Of a DNA stretch of 64,000 bases, positions 37,804-50,400 are shown in pieces. A program made the position numbers and the translations under genes. The notes under the pieces are model-generated. The model ran no database searches. It saw only the letters and a list, made by a program, of their open reading frames with translations, and was not told the origin of the DNA. The stretch covers positions 7,351,181 through 7,415,180 of the forward strand of contig NC_064040.1 of assembly GCF_932526225.1 (NCBI RefSeq), in the 5' to 3' direction. The DNA is from Nematostella vectensis (lineage: Eukaryota > Cnidaria > Anthozoa > Actiniaria > Edwardsiidae). Numbering within the stretch: position 1 is the stretch's first letter; every line of letters begins with the position of its first letter.

Positions 37804-38331
37804 GTTTTGTTTTATTTTTTAAGAATTTTCTGTAAATCGACCCAAGTGTTTGGCGCTGCTACCATGGCTGTGTTATAATAATGGAACAATGAACAGTACC
37901 ACACAAATTTGTTTATTTGCGCATCCATAATGTTCTGGTAAAACAAATAAAACTGAATTGGCAGATACATTTGTTGTTAGCTGTTGGCAAAGGGTGGGTA
38001 TCATATGGTGTAAATCGATAGAGCTGGTTCCTATCAGTAAACTTACCTAATTGTTTCAGCAATTGATAATAACTGACAGGAGAAAAATATGCATCTATGC
38101 CATTGATAGAATCAATATGACCATTGGAAAGATATGCATTATGAACTTTGAATGTCAATTAAAATTATTGATTAATTTTGATACATTCATTGTTTTTTAT
38201 CTTCGATTCTTTTTTATTTTAATAGGGTGATAGAATAGAATGTTGAGGGGAGCACCCGCTCCTCCTAAAGCACAACAAATCATGTAGCACCCATCCAGAA
38301 CTGAACACAGAAAAGTCTTCAACCCCTCCAA
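37804..38331. other. Intergenic, nothing recognised
   Basis: AT-rich DNA between the EF-hand gene and the MITE-like element at 38,332. No convincing ORF. Confidence 0.4.
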
Positions 38332-38469
38332 CAGGCACGTTCCCAGTGTTCCCAGTTGTGCACGGTCAAAACCTTGTATTTGAAGATTCCTTAATAAAAA
38401 ATGACCAACTTTTTGGATGCCAAGGGTATGTGCACGCGCCCCGTGCACACCCCCCTGTGTACGTGCCTG
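38332..38469. mobile_element. MITE-like element, same family as 9,755-9,916
   Basis: Left CAGGCACGTTCCCAG and right CTGTGTACGTGCCTG are imperfect inverted repeats. The interior (TTTGAAGATTCCTTAATAAA, TGACCAACTTTTTGGATGCC) is the reverse complement of the 9.76-kb copy. About 138 bp. Confidence 0.65.
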
Positions 38470-38855
38470 TCCAAGTTCAGAGCCATAGATTTTATCTCCA
38501 GATGTGTGAGGCCAGAGTCCTAAGACACTAGGCCACTTGGTTTAGAAGGTGTACTTTATTACAGATTATAATAATGCCATATACATATAGGCATTCAAGT
38601 CCCAGAATACAAAGCAAAATATTTTCATTTTTTCTGTTGATTTTGGTGATCTTGCAGAAGAAGTGTTTATCAGGAGCTAGGATTAAGTTGCCATCAATGG
38701 TAATCGGGTCTTTGAGGAGATCCGGGGGAGAAAGAACTCTGAAGTGGCAATGGACCCCACCCCCTTGCTTTTATCCTACCCTGTGGCTTAGGCGATTGTA
38801 GCGGGATACCTGTGTTCTAGTTCACTCCGCTGATCCGTTCCTAAGCCCACGCGCA

Positions 38856-39614
38856 ATGGCCGCCACTGATAGTTCCGAATTCGATATAAAGTTCTCCCTT
38901 GAAGAGAACGACTCACGAGAAGTAAAAGCTCAGCTTCTAATAGTGTTTATAAAGCACTTGCTTCATGATCGATTCCAAGTACCGTGTACTATAGACCAAA
39001 TTCGGAGCGAGGCCGAAGAGGAATCTTCGAAAGCCGGGCAAACGAAGAAAACTAGACTGTCCACCGACATAACCAAGAAGCGAGACAAAATAATAACTGA
39101 TTTAGACATTTTATTCAAAAACCTAGAGGAGTTGTTCCACACTACAGACGTTGCATCTGTTGTCGTTATCTATGGTTCAACAGCTGTTAGTCCAAAGGAA
39201 AGCTATATCCTTCAATTTGATGCGAATTCTTCAAATTCCTTCACTTTAAGTTCTTCGAACAAAGAAAATCTCTGCTCATCTGGCCTCACTAACAGATTAT
39301 GCAGAAAGCTGATTCGGGCGCTGATCTCTAATCCTGTGCTTAGCAAATTCCAAGAGATACCATTGACTCCGATGCTTGTATTTGTTAGTGTTCCAAGAAC
39401 GGTAAAGAATTCTTGGTTTCGGCCAAAGCCTTCATTCAAGGTCCCTTGGAGAGGCAATTGTTTCAGGATTTCTGTATCATCTTCTAGTGTGCAAGATTTT
39501 CCCAGCCAATCAAGTGATCAGGATGAACTTATATGGATGCAGGCACCAATAACTATCAAGGGATTTCGTTTGAAAGTCAAGGAAGAGAATTCATCTTCTC
39601 ATTTCTGGTCTTAA
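38856..39614 (+). CDS. MAD2L1-binding protein (p31comet-like), single exon
   Basis: 252 aa. Resembles the p31comet family, HORMA-fold proteins that bind closed MAD2 and, with TRIP13, silence the spindle checkpoint (family knowledge). Seen: N-terminal acidic helix region (REVKAQLLIVFIKHLLHDR), a central helix (KRDKIITDLDILFKNLEELF), strand VASVVVIYGSTAVSPKESY, and the C-terminal block with WFRPKPSFKVPWRG and ELIWMQAPITIKGFR, which I recall as the most conserved part. Human length is about 274 aa. The coding region is intronless with an ATG in good context (GCGCAATGG). The main alternative is another HORMA-like protein. Confidence 0.65.
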   Translation: MAATDSSEFDIKFSLEENDSREVKAQLLIVFIKHLLHDRFQVPCTIDQIRSEAEEESSKAGQTKKTRLSTDITKKRDKIITDLDILFKNLEELFHTTDVASVVVIYGSTAVSPKESYILQFDANSSNSFTLSSSNKENLCSSGLTNRLCRKLIRALISNPVLSKFQEIPLTPMLVFVSVPRTVKNSWFRPKPSFKVPWRGNCFRISVSSSSVQDFPSQSSDQDELIWMQAPITIKGFRLKVKEENSSSHFWS

Positions 39615-41449
39615 TTTTACTCATATTAGAATATATATTTTTTATTTTAGACCAGGGCACACCTCTTCTAGGGGTGGGGTAGGAATTGGAGAGCTGGACG
39701 AGAGTATGGTACCCCCCCTCCCCCAACCTAATCCTTTTTACCCTTGTTTATGCTCTCACCACATTCTACCCTAAGATGGGTGCATCAAGGATTAGTACTA
39801 CCCTCAAAAACAGGCCCATGGACAGAGAGATGTGAAATTGGACCGCTTGAATAGTTATCCTAACAAATTATCCTGGTGACAATTTCTTTGTCATTTTGCA
39901 TTGTTTGATCACAAAATGCACTGTACACAATGTTCATGTGTTTTTATAACTTATAACTTGTTAAAGCTGATGCAACATGTTCTAAGTACAATTTCTAGCT
40001 AAACTCTATGGCTTGGCCATAAGTCATGCACATGTTCAGATTTTACAATGTGTATGGCTTCTCACAAGGAAAACCAACTTTTTTAATACATAGTAAATTG
40101 ATATCACTTTTATAATCACATCATAATCATGATTTTACATGTTTAGTCAAATTTTATGATTCACCTTTTCATTTGTAGGTTAAATAGCTGTCTATTGAAA
40201 TAACCTTACTCAGTAGCTAATTTCTTCCTGTGGGCCTGCAAAGGTTTAAGCAAAGAATTCAAAAGAATTAAGGCCTTACCGTGAAGGGAGGGGCATGTGC
40301 CATATACTTAAGTGCAAGAAAAGTATTTATCTATTTGTAAAGACAATGGCATTCCCTCAATATCATTGACAATGCCACAGTACCTAAAATTAATAAACTA
40401 ACTTAAACACAGCATGTTTTTTTCACATTTTTTTTACATTTTTGTACAGTCAGCATATATTGTTTAGGCTCATCTACTCCATTGAAATGAAAAAACTGTC
40501 TGAGAGTATTTTGAGAGTATTTTTAGAGCTATGATATCAACAGCTCAATACAAGGTATACAAAAGGGATGACAATTATGTGGCCACAATAAGGTGTCCAC
40601 CTCACAAGTAAAATATGTGATGTTACAATATTTATGCTGCAGAATTCCTTTGAAAAGAGGTTAAGTGGACTTTTTATTGTGTATTTCTATCCACAGTGGA
40701 GTTGGTTTCTATTGGCATTTGAATAAATTATTTACAATTCACAGTATGTGTCTTTGTTCTTTGTGCACCGACATGTGGGTGAGATATCTTAATTTCATTT
40801 TCTGAGATATCCCCCAGCCACCCTGAGTCAAGTCCTCAGGGGTTACCCGTGCTAAACCAGAATAAGTATGAGGTATTCAAATCCCACCTTAAAACTCACT
40901 TGCACTTCACCTGAGTGATCTGTGGTGTCTTCTCTTCGATTTTGTGGGTGGGGTTACCCCAGATAAAAGAAAGGAGGAATTAGATGGTTGACGGCCCCCT
41001 ATTTACCACCCTGTCCTGTTATGTTTGCTCGTGCTAGATTTCCCTATCAACAAAACTGATAAACAAAATATAAAGTGGATTGGTGTGAAGTCAGAAGCTG
41101 AACATTCTGATCTCTGAACTGATTTCAGAAGTGAAGGAATTTTTTACACGGCCGAGAGGGACTGAGCAGTGGTCATGTGACCAAAGTCAGAGTCGAGAGA
41201 ATAAACCAGAGATGTAAAAGAGTTGTGCGGCTTCGAGTCAGTCTATCAAAATCCATGGATTGTTACTGAATTTTCGCGCATATTGATTATTCACTGGATC
41301 CTTGACGAACTCGAGCTGATACTCTTTGTCCCAGGGAGCTTGCAAAAATTATCTAACGATCGTGTGTTGTGCCGATGTCGAGAATTTCAGTGTTGGAACG
41401 ACACGGGGTTGTTTTATAACAGATATGGCGGTTTTTCTCTAGCACCGCC
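39615..41449. other. 3' UTR, intergenic and striatin 5' region
   Basis: Contains possible polyadenylation signals for the p31comet-like gene near 40,390 (TTAATAAAC) and 40,722 (AATAAA). From about 41,120 the sequence gains CpGs (TTTTCGCGCATATTG, CGATCGTGTG), consistent with the striatin promoter and 5' UTR. No separate gene seen. Confidence 0.45.
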
Positions 41450-44400
41450 ATGTACTCGATCGACATGGACAGTGACAGCTCAGGGAAGCTACCCCAGTCC
41501 TCCCAAAACATCGAGAATGATTCGGGGAACAAGTTTACGATCCCAGGAATATTACATTTCATTCAACATGAGTGGGCTCGATTTGAAATGGAGAGAGCGC
41601 ACTGGGAAGTCGAGCGAGCTGAACTTCAGGTAAACGTGAAAATATATCCTCCTTTAGCGGATAACACAACTCTTGTACCTCAACTAACTTCCGTCTTGCG
41701 TACCACGTTGTTGTGCTTTAACTCTATTTCAGGATTTTCCTCTTTTTAAAGTTACTTCCACCTTGGGATTTGGCGCTGCAATACCAAAATGCAAGAAATA
41801 GTGTGACCTTCGCTATCACTGACAATTGTCTGATGAAGTAGAAGTTGTGTACGGTTATCAAATGCCGAGCTATATTTCGTATATACGATGCTTCTTACCA
41901 ACAACATTGCCGTTTGAATAGTTCTCATGTTTGCCAGATGAAAAGCTTGATAACAAAATCAAAGGCAACTTGGCGCTTGCGTTGTGTGGCTTACGTGTTC
42001 TTGAGTATAAGAACACATCGCGTTGTTGTGCCATAAAGAATGCAGCCCGTATACACGAAAGACTATAAATTTTCTACGCTGCTTCAGAACCACTATAAAA
42101 TTTTATAAGTGAGGCCCTTAATGAAGTCTTGTTCGGCTTTTCTTTGTTTGTCTTTAAACTGATTATCTCCACTTTCCCTTGCTCGTAATTTTGTTCTGTA
42201 CAGTAGAACAACAATGTGTGAGAGTTGCCAATGCATTTAGCACAGATAGGCATACTTGTCATCTCCCGTATCTGATACCAGCTTACAAGCCCGTACGATT
42301 TTTCATGGTATGATTTGTTGCTTAACAATCATGCAACTAAACTACCGTTTGCGGGGTAGGATCCGGCTTTTAAATCTTAATTTGAAGCCGGCTTGTTCTC
42401 GCTTTGTACTAAGTATTCATGCTGGTAAATATCGACAAATCGTTATTGTTAACCTAGGGTTTCAAGAATCCCATTATTAAACTCAGCACTTGTCAAATGG
42501 GAGAAACGTCCAAGAGAATCAGTGGTCCCAATTTCTGGTCTAAGTCTATTTTTACCCAATGTATGTTAATGTCTCTTGAAAAGAAACGTCACGTTATTGT
42601 AAACATTACGGCTGGTTGATCATAAGAATAAAATCCAGGAGAGAATGGAATCCCATCTACTAATAGCAATCCAGCTGTTAAAGAAAACTCAAGCTTCATA
42701 AAAGCAACACTTGGGAATTATTGATTTAAAAATATACCACACTTTGTGAAGTCTGATAACAAACTTAGTCTACTCACTTTCAGTCAGTTCAAGACATAGG
42801 ATTTGGGAAGATATTATTCATCAAATCTGTGTATGTCTCAATTGATACAGCGTCAAATAGTGTGGTTATACCATCTGTATCACTAATGTACAGTATTAAG
42901 GACTACGGTTTTAACAGTTAAGTGTATCAAGAGGCCTTTTGCCACAAGCAGGATGTTAAACCAGTATCAGAGACCCTTTGAGTACTCAATTAAAATGTAA
43001 CACTTTGCAAGCAATATGTCTATTAATGCAAGCCTGTACGTCTCTTAATGTTAAGCTAACATAAGTTTTCTGTATAGGCTCGTATTGCATTTTTACAAGG
43101 AGAGAGAAAGGGACAGGAGAATTTGAAACACGACCTGATTAGAAGGATCAAGATGTTGGAGTTTGCACTAAAGCAAGAAAGGTGAGTATTAAACTTGTCA
43201 GTAATATTGATGCTAAGTAAACAGTAGTGTGTAGCAATTGAAATACTTTCACTTTGCCATTTAATATACTACAATCATAGAAGTGTTAATCTCTATCAGC
43301 TTTTTTATTATTGTGTACAGTTGAAAATATTTGATGGTCTACATGTTAAAGTCTATCAGAAAAAAAATCAAAGTAGCCATGCACAAGTTGGAGTTTAATA
43401 CTTGGAAAATAATGAAAAAATGCTTTTCCAATGAAAATATATCAGTTATTGGTGTGACTATATTTTTGTAAAAGACACTTCATATGACTATATTTTTCAA
43501 GTAAGTAATATGATGGCCTGGCAGACCATGGCAAAGCATATACAAGTTCAGAAACTTCTTAGTTTCTGTGTTTGAGACTTTCTATTTTTTACATGCAAAC
43601 CTCACAAATGAAATACCACATTAAAAAAACCCAGGTGTATAGCCACCAGACACCTTTTAAATCCTGTATGTTGTATTTCTAAACAAAATTATATTGGGTA
43701 GTCTCCTTATTGTTGCATGTCAATAAAGGGAAATCATAATGTTTCATTAGATTACTAGTGTTTTGATCACTTTTCCTGGTATGATTTCTAGAGCCAAGTA
43801 TCACCGTCTAAAGTATGGTACAGACCTTGGTCAAGAGAGGTCTCCTCCCAAAGAACAGGAGCAGAAAGAGGAACATCCGAATGAAGTGACAGGATCTAGC
43901 AATAAGCCTAGTATGAACTGGCGGCAAGGAAGGCAGTTACTTCGTCAGTAAGTAGTCTAAATCATTGAGGGCTCATGATCTGGTAGTACTGCTAGGATGA
44001 TTGGCCCTTTGGTATCTTCCTCATTCTGTTTATTATTACCTTTTTTCAAACACTTGAACATTTAGGTTGCCATTTTCAATACCCTAATTGCTTGAATAAC
44101 AGCCATGGCACTTTATTTCTCATGTCACAGATGAGGTGCCTATCCACAGCAGGCACATGTCAGAATCTGTTTTATGTCTAGATTTAATGTGCAAGCAAAA
44201 ATCCTCCCAGAACCATACAAATTAAACAGTTACAAGATGTTGTGCATGGTAGAACTATCAGTTGTTGTTACTTCCCCTGTGTATAATCCCATTCGCATCA
44301 AATTCTATTGAGTGCAACAAGTTTAGGTGAGGCGACATGACGGAAAAACATGACATGGCGCTTCAAATAAGCCCATTTCACATCAAATAAGGCGGAGAAT

Positions 44401-47400
44401 TTCTCTGAGTTCTTAGTAACTGATAGCAAACAAAATATCAAGTGCGATTTTTTTTAAATTGATGCGACTTTTTGTAAAGTGTCATTGAAATTTGAGCTTT
44501 TTGTCCTCACGTTATTTGTGTTTTGAAAATCAGTCTGTAATACAAGGAACCTATAGCCATTGTAAGAAATTGTGTCTTCTCTCTCTATCTGGAATTGCAC
44601 TTTTTCCAGGTTTTTCCGTCATATCAGGTGAGGCTTATCCGTGGGAGGGACCTATTCATATTTTTGGGAGGCACTTATTTGGTTTGTATACATGAATTTC
44701 GACCTCATTGGTATAGTGGACCTATTGTTGAATCCAGGACCCATGGTCCTTACAAAGTAACAAATAGAATAAATGAGGAACCTGGCCGTGCTTCTATCAG
44801 TCCCCACAAACCAACATCCCAAACTTGAGGGATGAGAATCCTGTTGATACTGCAATGACAGAGAGAAAAAAATGGCATGAAATTTTTCCAATTCTCAATA
44901 TATAAGCTCAAGATTCCACATACAAGGAGTTCCTCTGAGCAAAAGCTTAATTCCAAATTTTAAAGAAATTTTGAAGATATGAAATTTAGATATAAGCAAG
45001 CAAAGTTGGCTTAATTTCTGATCAGAGCCCAACTTCTCCCTAAAAACGAGGAGAACTCAACATTTGAAAATTGCACTTCAAGCCTCATATCTTGAAGACG
45101 AATCCATTAGAAAAAAATACTTTTTGATATGTAGGTTTACATAACATAAGGAACCTCTATGCAAAAATTCAAGCTTACAAAACTTAACCAGACCTTATTT
45201 TGGGAAAACTTGCCATTTTTTTTGCCCTGTCTACTGCAATATAATGCAAAGAACCACTTAATTTAGGGTACTTAACCTGTAACATCACCCCATGTTGCAC
45301 TCCTTGGATACTCCAGACAAAACAGACAAGTCCAAGTCTACAGAGAAAGCGCAAGCCTACCATGACATGTGTATTTGCTTTGCCACTAGGTATTTACAAG
45401 AAGTTGGTTACACAGATGCCATACTTGACGTCCGCTCGTCGCGAGTGAGGTCTATATTAGGTTTATCAGCAGCTGAGCCCTTGGCCCCTGCACAGATGAA
45501 TGGTACATCACCCAGGAAGCCTGATGATGGCCCCGAGTTTATAAGAGAGCCATCCCCACAATCAAGAGAACCAGTATCTGTTAGACAACAAGCCCCAAGT
45601 TCTCATGATGTTGTAGCTCCAAACCCAATACGAAGGTGAGATTTGATTTGTCTACAAATTCCAATTTTTCTGTAAACAAGTACATCAAAAGTGTTCAATG
45701 CTAACAATTACACTGTTGCATTTGTGACAAGAATTTTCAGAATCTACCAAATAATTGTGTCCTGGTTGCCAACCAGGGACTAACAAACATTTGCAACTAG
45801 AAAGTACAAGACATTCGAAGATTAAATAAAATACTAGTGGTTACCCGTTAAATATTCACGAAAAGCAATTCTTTGTTGTACAAAACTTTTTAAGGTATAT
45901 TTCAGTCCTTCAATGTATTGGGCTTCCTGTTGCTTTAGGGGAATAGTATGGGTCGTCGTTAACATTATTTAAACAAATTCCTCCATTTTGAGTCCCCAAT
46001 ATATTTATCTCATAATTAATTTACCTTAACAAGATGTGAAAAGGCGCTTTCTATAGAATACCGCCCGTATTTTAATATTCAACCTTTTCCTATATCCATC
46101 TTGGGAACCCTGTGCATGATGTTTTTGGTGGGAATCGAACAACCAAATTCAAACCCCGCAAGTTCACACGGTCATATTTTGGGTTTAAAGAATAAGAGCA
46201 GAGTGGATTGTGAATCCTCTCTTTGTTGGCTTTCTTGGGCTTCTTGGTGTGTTTTATTTGGTGGTCGATTCCATGCTTTTAAATAAAAATCAATGTGACA
46301 TAAAAGGTATGTGGGTCTGAAAACACAAAATGACCGCCAACTATTTGTAATAAACAAAACCTTTGCTTTTATAAAAAAAAATCAGATTGATCTGATAAAA
46401 TAAGAAGTGTTGTGCACCATCTCCCTCTGATTAATTAAATAAACGTTTATGCACCGTCCTCTAATGGATTGAATTGAAGTTCAAAAGTCAAAAGTCTTGC
46501 AGTTGTAGATAAAAGCTCTTTTCTTCCTATTCTTGTTTGGGAACCGTTTTGTTTATGCACGATGAAGATAAAGAATTTACTTTCTTTTCGAGGTAGGAAT
46601 AATGCCTTTCTAAATAACCATAAAAGACGGTTGTGTTTCCAGCTACAATTAATCTATCTATGCAATGAAAATACGGCAAGTATTCAAATTCTTTTTAAGA
46701 TTTGATTTTCCATGCGCTCCAAGGTTTGTTTACACATCTTCCGAAATTGTCTAGAATACGATTTCTCCTCTACGATGATATTTTTTGAGATAGACTTACT
46801 ACTGTATATTTTTTTTCTTGTGAGACACGGAGGTCTAAAGCTCATTAGTCCGTTTTGCTGCGGGAAATTTATTATTTTGTGCTTCTGTGAAATCTTGAAA
46901 ATGTCGTCTTTGCAAGTGTGATCCTCTTGCTTACAAAAATGTGCGAGTTAGAACCTTTTCTATCGGACATAATCTTGAAATAAAAACAATTTTGCACACC
47001 TCTAGCTCAGCCGTTTTTTTTTTTTTTTTTTTTTTTTTTTTGTAAAAGATGGTCAACAGTCCATTCCTTAGCGTATTATATATAGTATAGATAATGTGTA
47101 AAATAAAACAATAAATTGTGTCAGTCAAAGATAAATAAAAGGTGACTATTATACAACCAATTCATGGTTTTATCCTTCGCAATGAAAGTTTTAACTGTGT
47201 GACTAAGAAGTCAGAATATTGATAAATGATCTCTTTCTTATATAGTTAAATATACAGCAGTCTTTTTGCAAGGATATTTCACTGGAAGTATCTCTGTTAC
47301 TAGTCCATTTTAATTGCTTTGTTTGACGTGGTATTGTGTTAGAGCATAAAACAGTGGCTTGACTGACCTTCTTTATAATTATATATGCATATGAAAAATG

Positions 47401-50400
47401 ACAAACTTTGGGCTCTTATTTTAGGAATGGTCTTGGAAGCATATCAGCAAACTGAGCTGAATCCCCTTGTATGCAAATGATGATGAAAAATACAATGTAT
47501 ATAAACATATTTAAGAAATGTACAACCAATTTCTATAATTAGTCATGTAATAAGTACCTCTAAATTCTAAATCTCAAGATTGTTTATGATTTATTATAAC
47601 CATAGATCAAGTTTATTGTATTTTTTTTGTACTGTGAAAAAATGATGGCTTATAAATTTTCAAACCTTGTCTTAACATCTATGAAAGTCACTTATCCTGA
47701 TTCAAAGTATTTTTCCCCCCACAGAGCACCACCTCACATTCCTCCAATTGGAAAGAAGCCTGCCGACGAAGACTTTGAATCAGAAGCTGCTGTGATGGCA
47801 AATTTTGATTTCTTAGAGAATGATATTGAAGATGAGGAAGAAAATGAGGATGAAGTGGATGATGGTGGTAGTGCAGACGATGAAGATGATGAGCGAGATG
47901 TCCTCAAGACAGAAAGGCGCATCATCAAGAAACCAAAGACAGGTAAACTGCCACTTCATCAAAGATGAAAAGGTTGAATTAAAAATTTACAACTAGTTTC
48001 AACAATTATTTTCTTGTTGAGTCACTTTCTTTTTATGTTTTTCAGTGGAATTATTGGTTAAATCTGATGTGTTATTTTAAGATGCGACAAAAAAGTATAT
48101 ATGATTGATAACTCATCCAGTGCAACCCTCATCCCCAGCACCCCTTATACAGAGTTTTTTGTGACAAATCTTATGTGGGACAGTCAAAAAGGGTATCTTG
48201 AATGTGCCTTAGAAGTGTTTATAATATTAAACAGTGTTTTTTAGAAGTGTTTTAAATATTATAACTCTTTCAGTGCGAGGCAATAGTCCTTCAACTGCCT
48301 CTTTCAAACAAGCCTTAATCAGTGATTTTTTTTTTTTTTTTTTTTACCTTGTAATGAGTTATTTTATTTAGGACATAGACAGACCCAGATTTTTTACACT
48401 AGACTCAGATTAGGACTTTGTGCACTTAATTCACCTTTATACTTCATCAATTGTTCTCCATCACCCTATTGTACTTGTGGTGCTTTAAAAGAAGATCCTT
48501 CATACGACCTGTTAGCCTGCCCTCTGTTTTCTGCTCAACAAATTTCACTTTTTGCCTCAGTCAAGGTCATTGACAGCATCGCACTGATCCAATTCAAATT
48601 CAAAGACAAAAACAAATATTCTTCTTTGTGGTGCTCCGGCCCTAAGGTTTGAATCTAACGCTGAAATCTTTGAAGCAGTTAGAGCTTTTAGCTTAAAGAT
48701 CCAAAGATTTAGATAAATTTGTGTATTGTTTTATAGCCAGCTATTGTTTGTATTATGTTTATTCTTTGTTGTGTCTGCTCTTTGTCCCCATTAATTATTG
48801 TAATAATAAAAAGTCCCCCTCGATAAGCTTTCTGCTTTTGGGACTATTGCCAATAAATATTGTTTAACTAAAAAAAAAAAAAATTATGAGGCCTTAAACA
48901 ACCATATTTTTTTTCATGTAACATTTGTTAAAGGCCTGAGATCCTGGTTCTAGGCCTGAGACCTCTTTACTTTCAACCCTCACTGTTACATCTGTAACTC
49001 TGCTAGATAAAAGAACTTCTCTGCATGGACTTAATAGAAAAGTTATTGACATTCCAGATTCAAATGAAGATCTTAGTCCGGAGGAGGAGGAGGCTCTCGA
49101 TGAGTTCAAGTTTGTGATGGGTGATGACGATGACATGGACAGTGACTCCACGGTCATAGAAGTACCTACCGGCAAGGACTTAGACGATGTCAATATTCAC
49201 ATGCCTGATGGAGAAGAGGGGATGGCTGAACAAGGTACGAAACTCTTCTACGCAAACAATATTTGGCAAATGATATTTGCTTATCATCGTCATGAGCATT
49301 TTTTGTGTGTGAATTATTTCCTGTTAGAATTGTTTGAGTGATTTTGAATGATTCTTAGGTGGAAATGATCTGGTAGAAAGCTAGACTGTTCCTGCTTTTG
49401 CTTGAGAGACCTGCAATGAGTGAAATAAACTAGAATTGGCCCTCCCCCCAGCTCACAACCCATTAAACCAAATAGGCTTATGACAACTAGAAGGATACTT
49501 ATCCCCAGAAATTCCCTTTCAGATCACCTACACCCAGATGGAACGCCAAAGGTAACTTCTTTACTGCTGAATTTTCCAATTCTTTTGTGACAAACTTGAT
49601 ATGTTACTCAGCTTTTCTTGAAAAGAACAAATGCCCTATTGATTCAATGTTGATGAACTTGTTATTTAACTTTTAGCTTTTATTTTTTACTAGGATGAAT
49701 GGGATGTGGACCCAAGCATGTTGGCCAAATTGAAAGAACAGTACAAGAAGGAAAGGAAATCAAAAAAGAATGTCAAACGTAAGTACAAAATTTCACATTT
49801 GTCTTCCATTTTTTTTTAACGCTTCTAAACAATTTGTTTTCCTTCTCTGTTAGTTAGTTCATCTGTGTCCACAACATGGATGATATTTTGTTAAAAAGTT
49901 CTAGAAGTTTAACCTTATAATACATAGGGCAAAATTACTCAATGCTGATTGGCTACTAGACTTGCTCCAAGTTGACCTCAGAGTCAGTAATTGAGGCGAG
50001 ATTAAATAAGTGTGCGAAGCAAGATTAAATTAGGTTGCGAAGCGACCATGCAAGTGAAGAAGCGGCAAGAGGTCAACTTGTTTTACCTAAATGGCTTTTG
50101 ATCTCATAAATACTGGCACAATTTTTTTTCCAATTTTTAAAACGACTGAACAAGTCCAATTTACTATGAGCATGGTTTTTTTTTAATTGTGGGCAAAATA
50201 ATTTGCTTCAATTGAATGCACACAATCACTGAATTTGCTCTTTTATATAATGAAACATGTAATAACATGGGTTCCTTCTCGTGTTTTCGTTGTTTTCTGG
50301 TTGTCTTTGCCAAAGAGGGCTTGGGCAATTATGGAAAACACTTGTGAAATTAATTCCAAATTTTACTTAGCCCATGTTATTACAAGAAACAACCCACATC

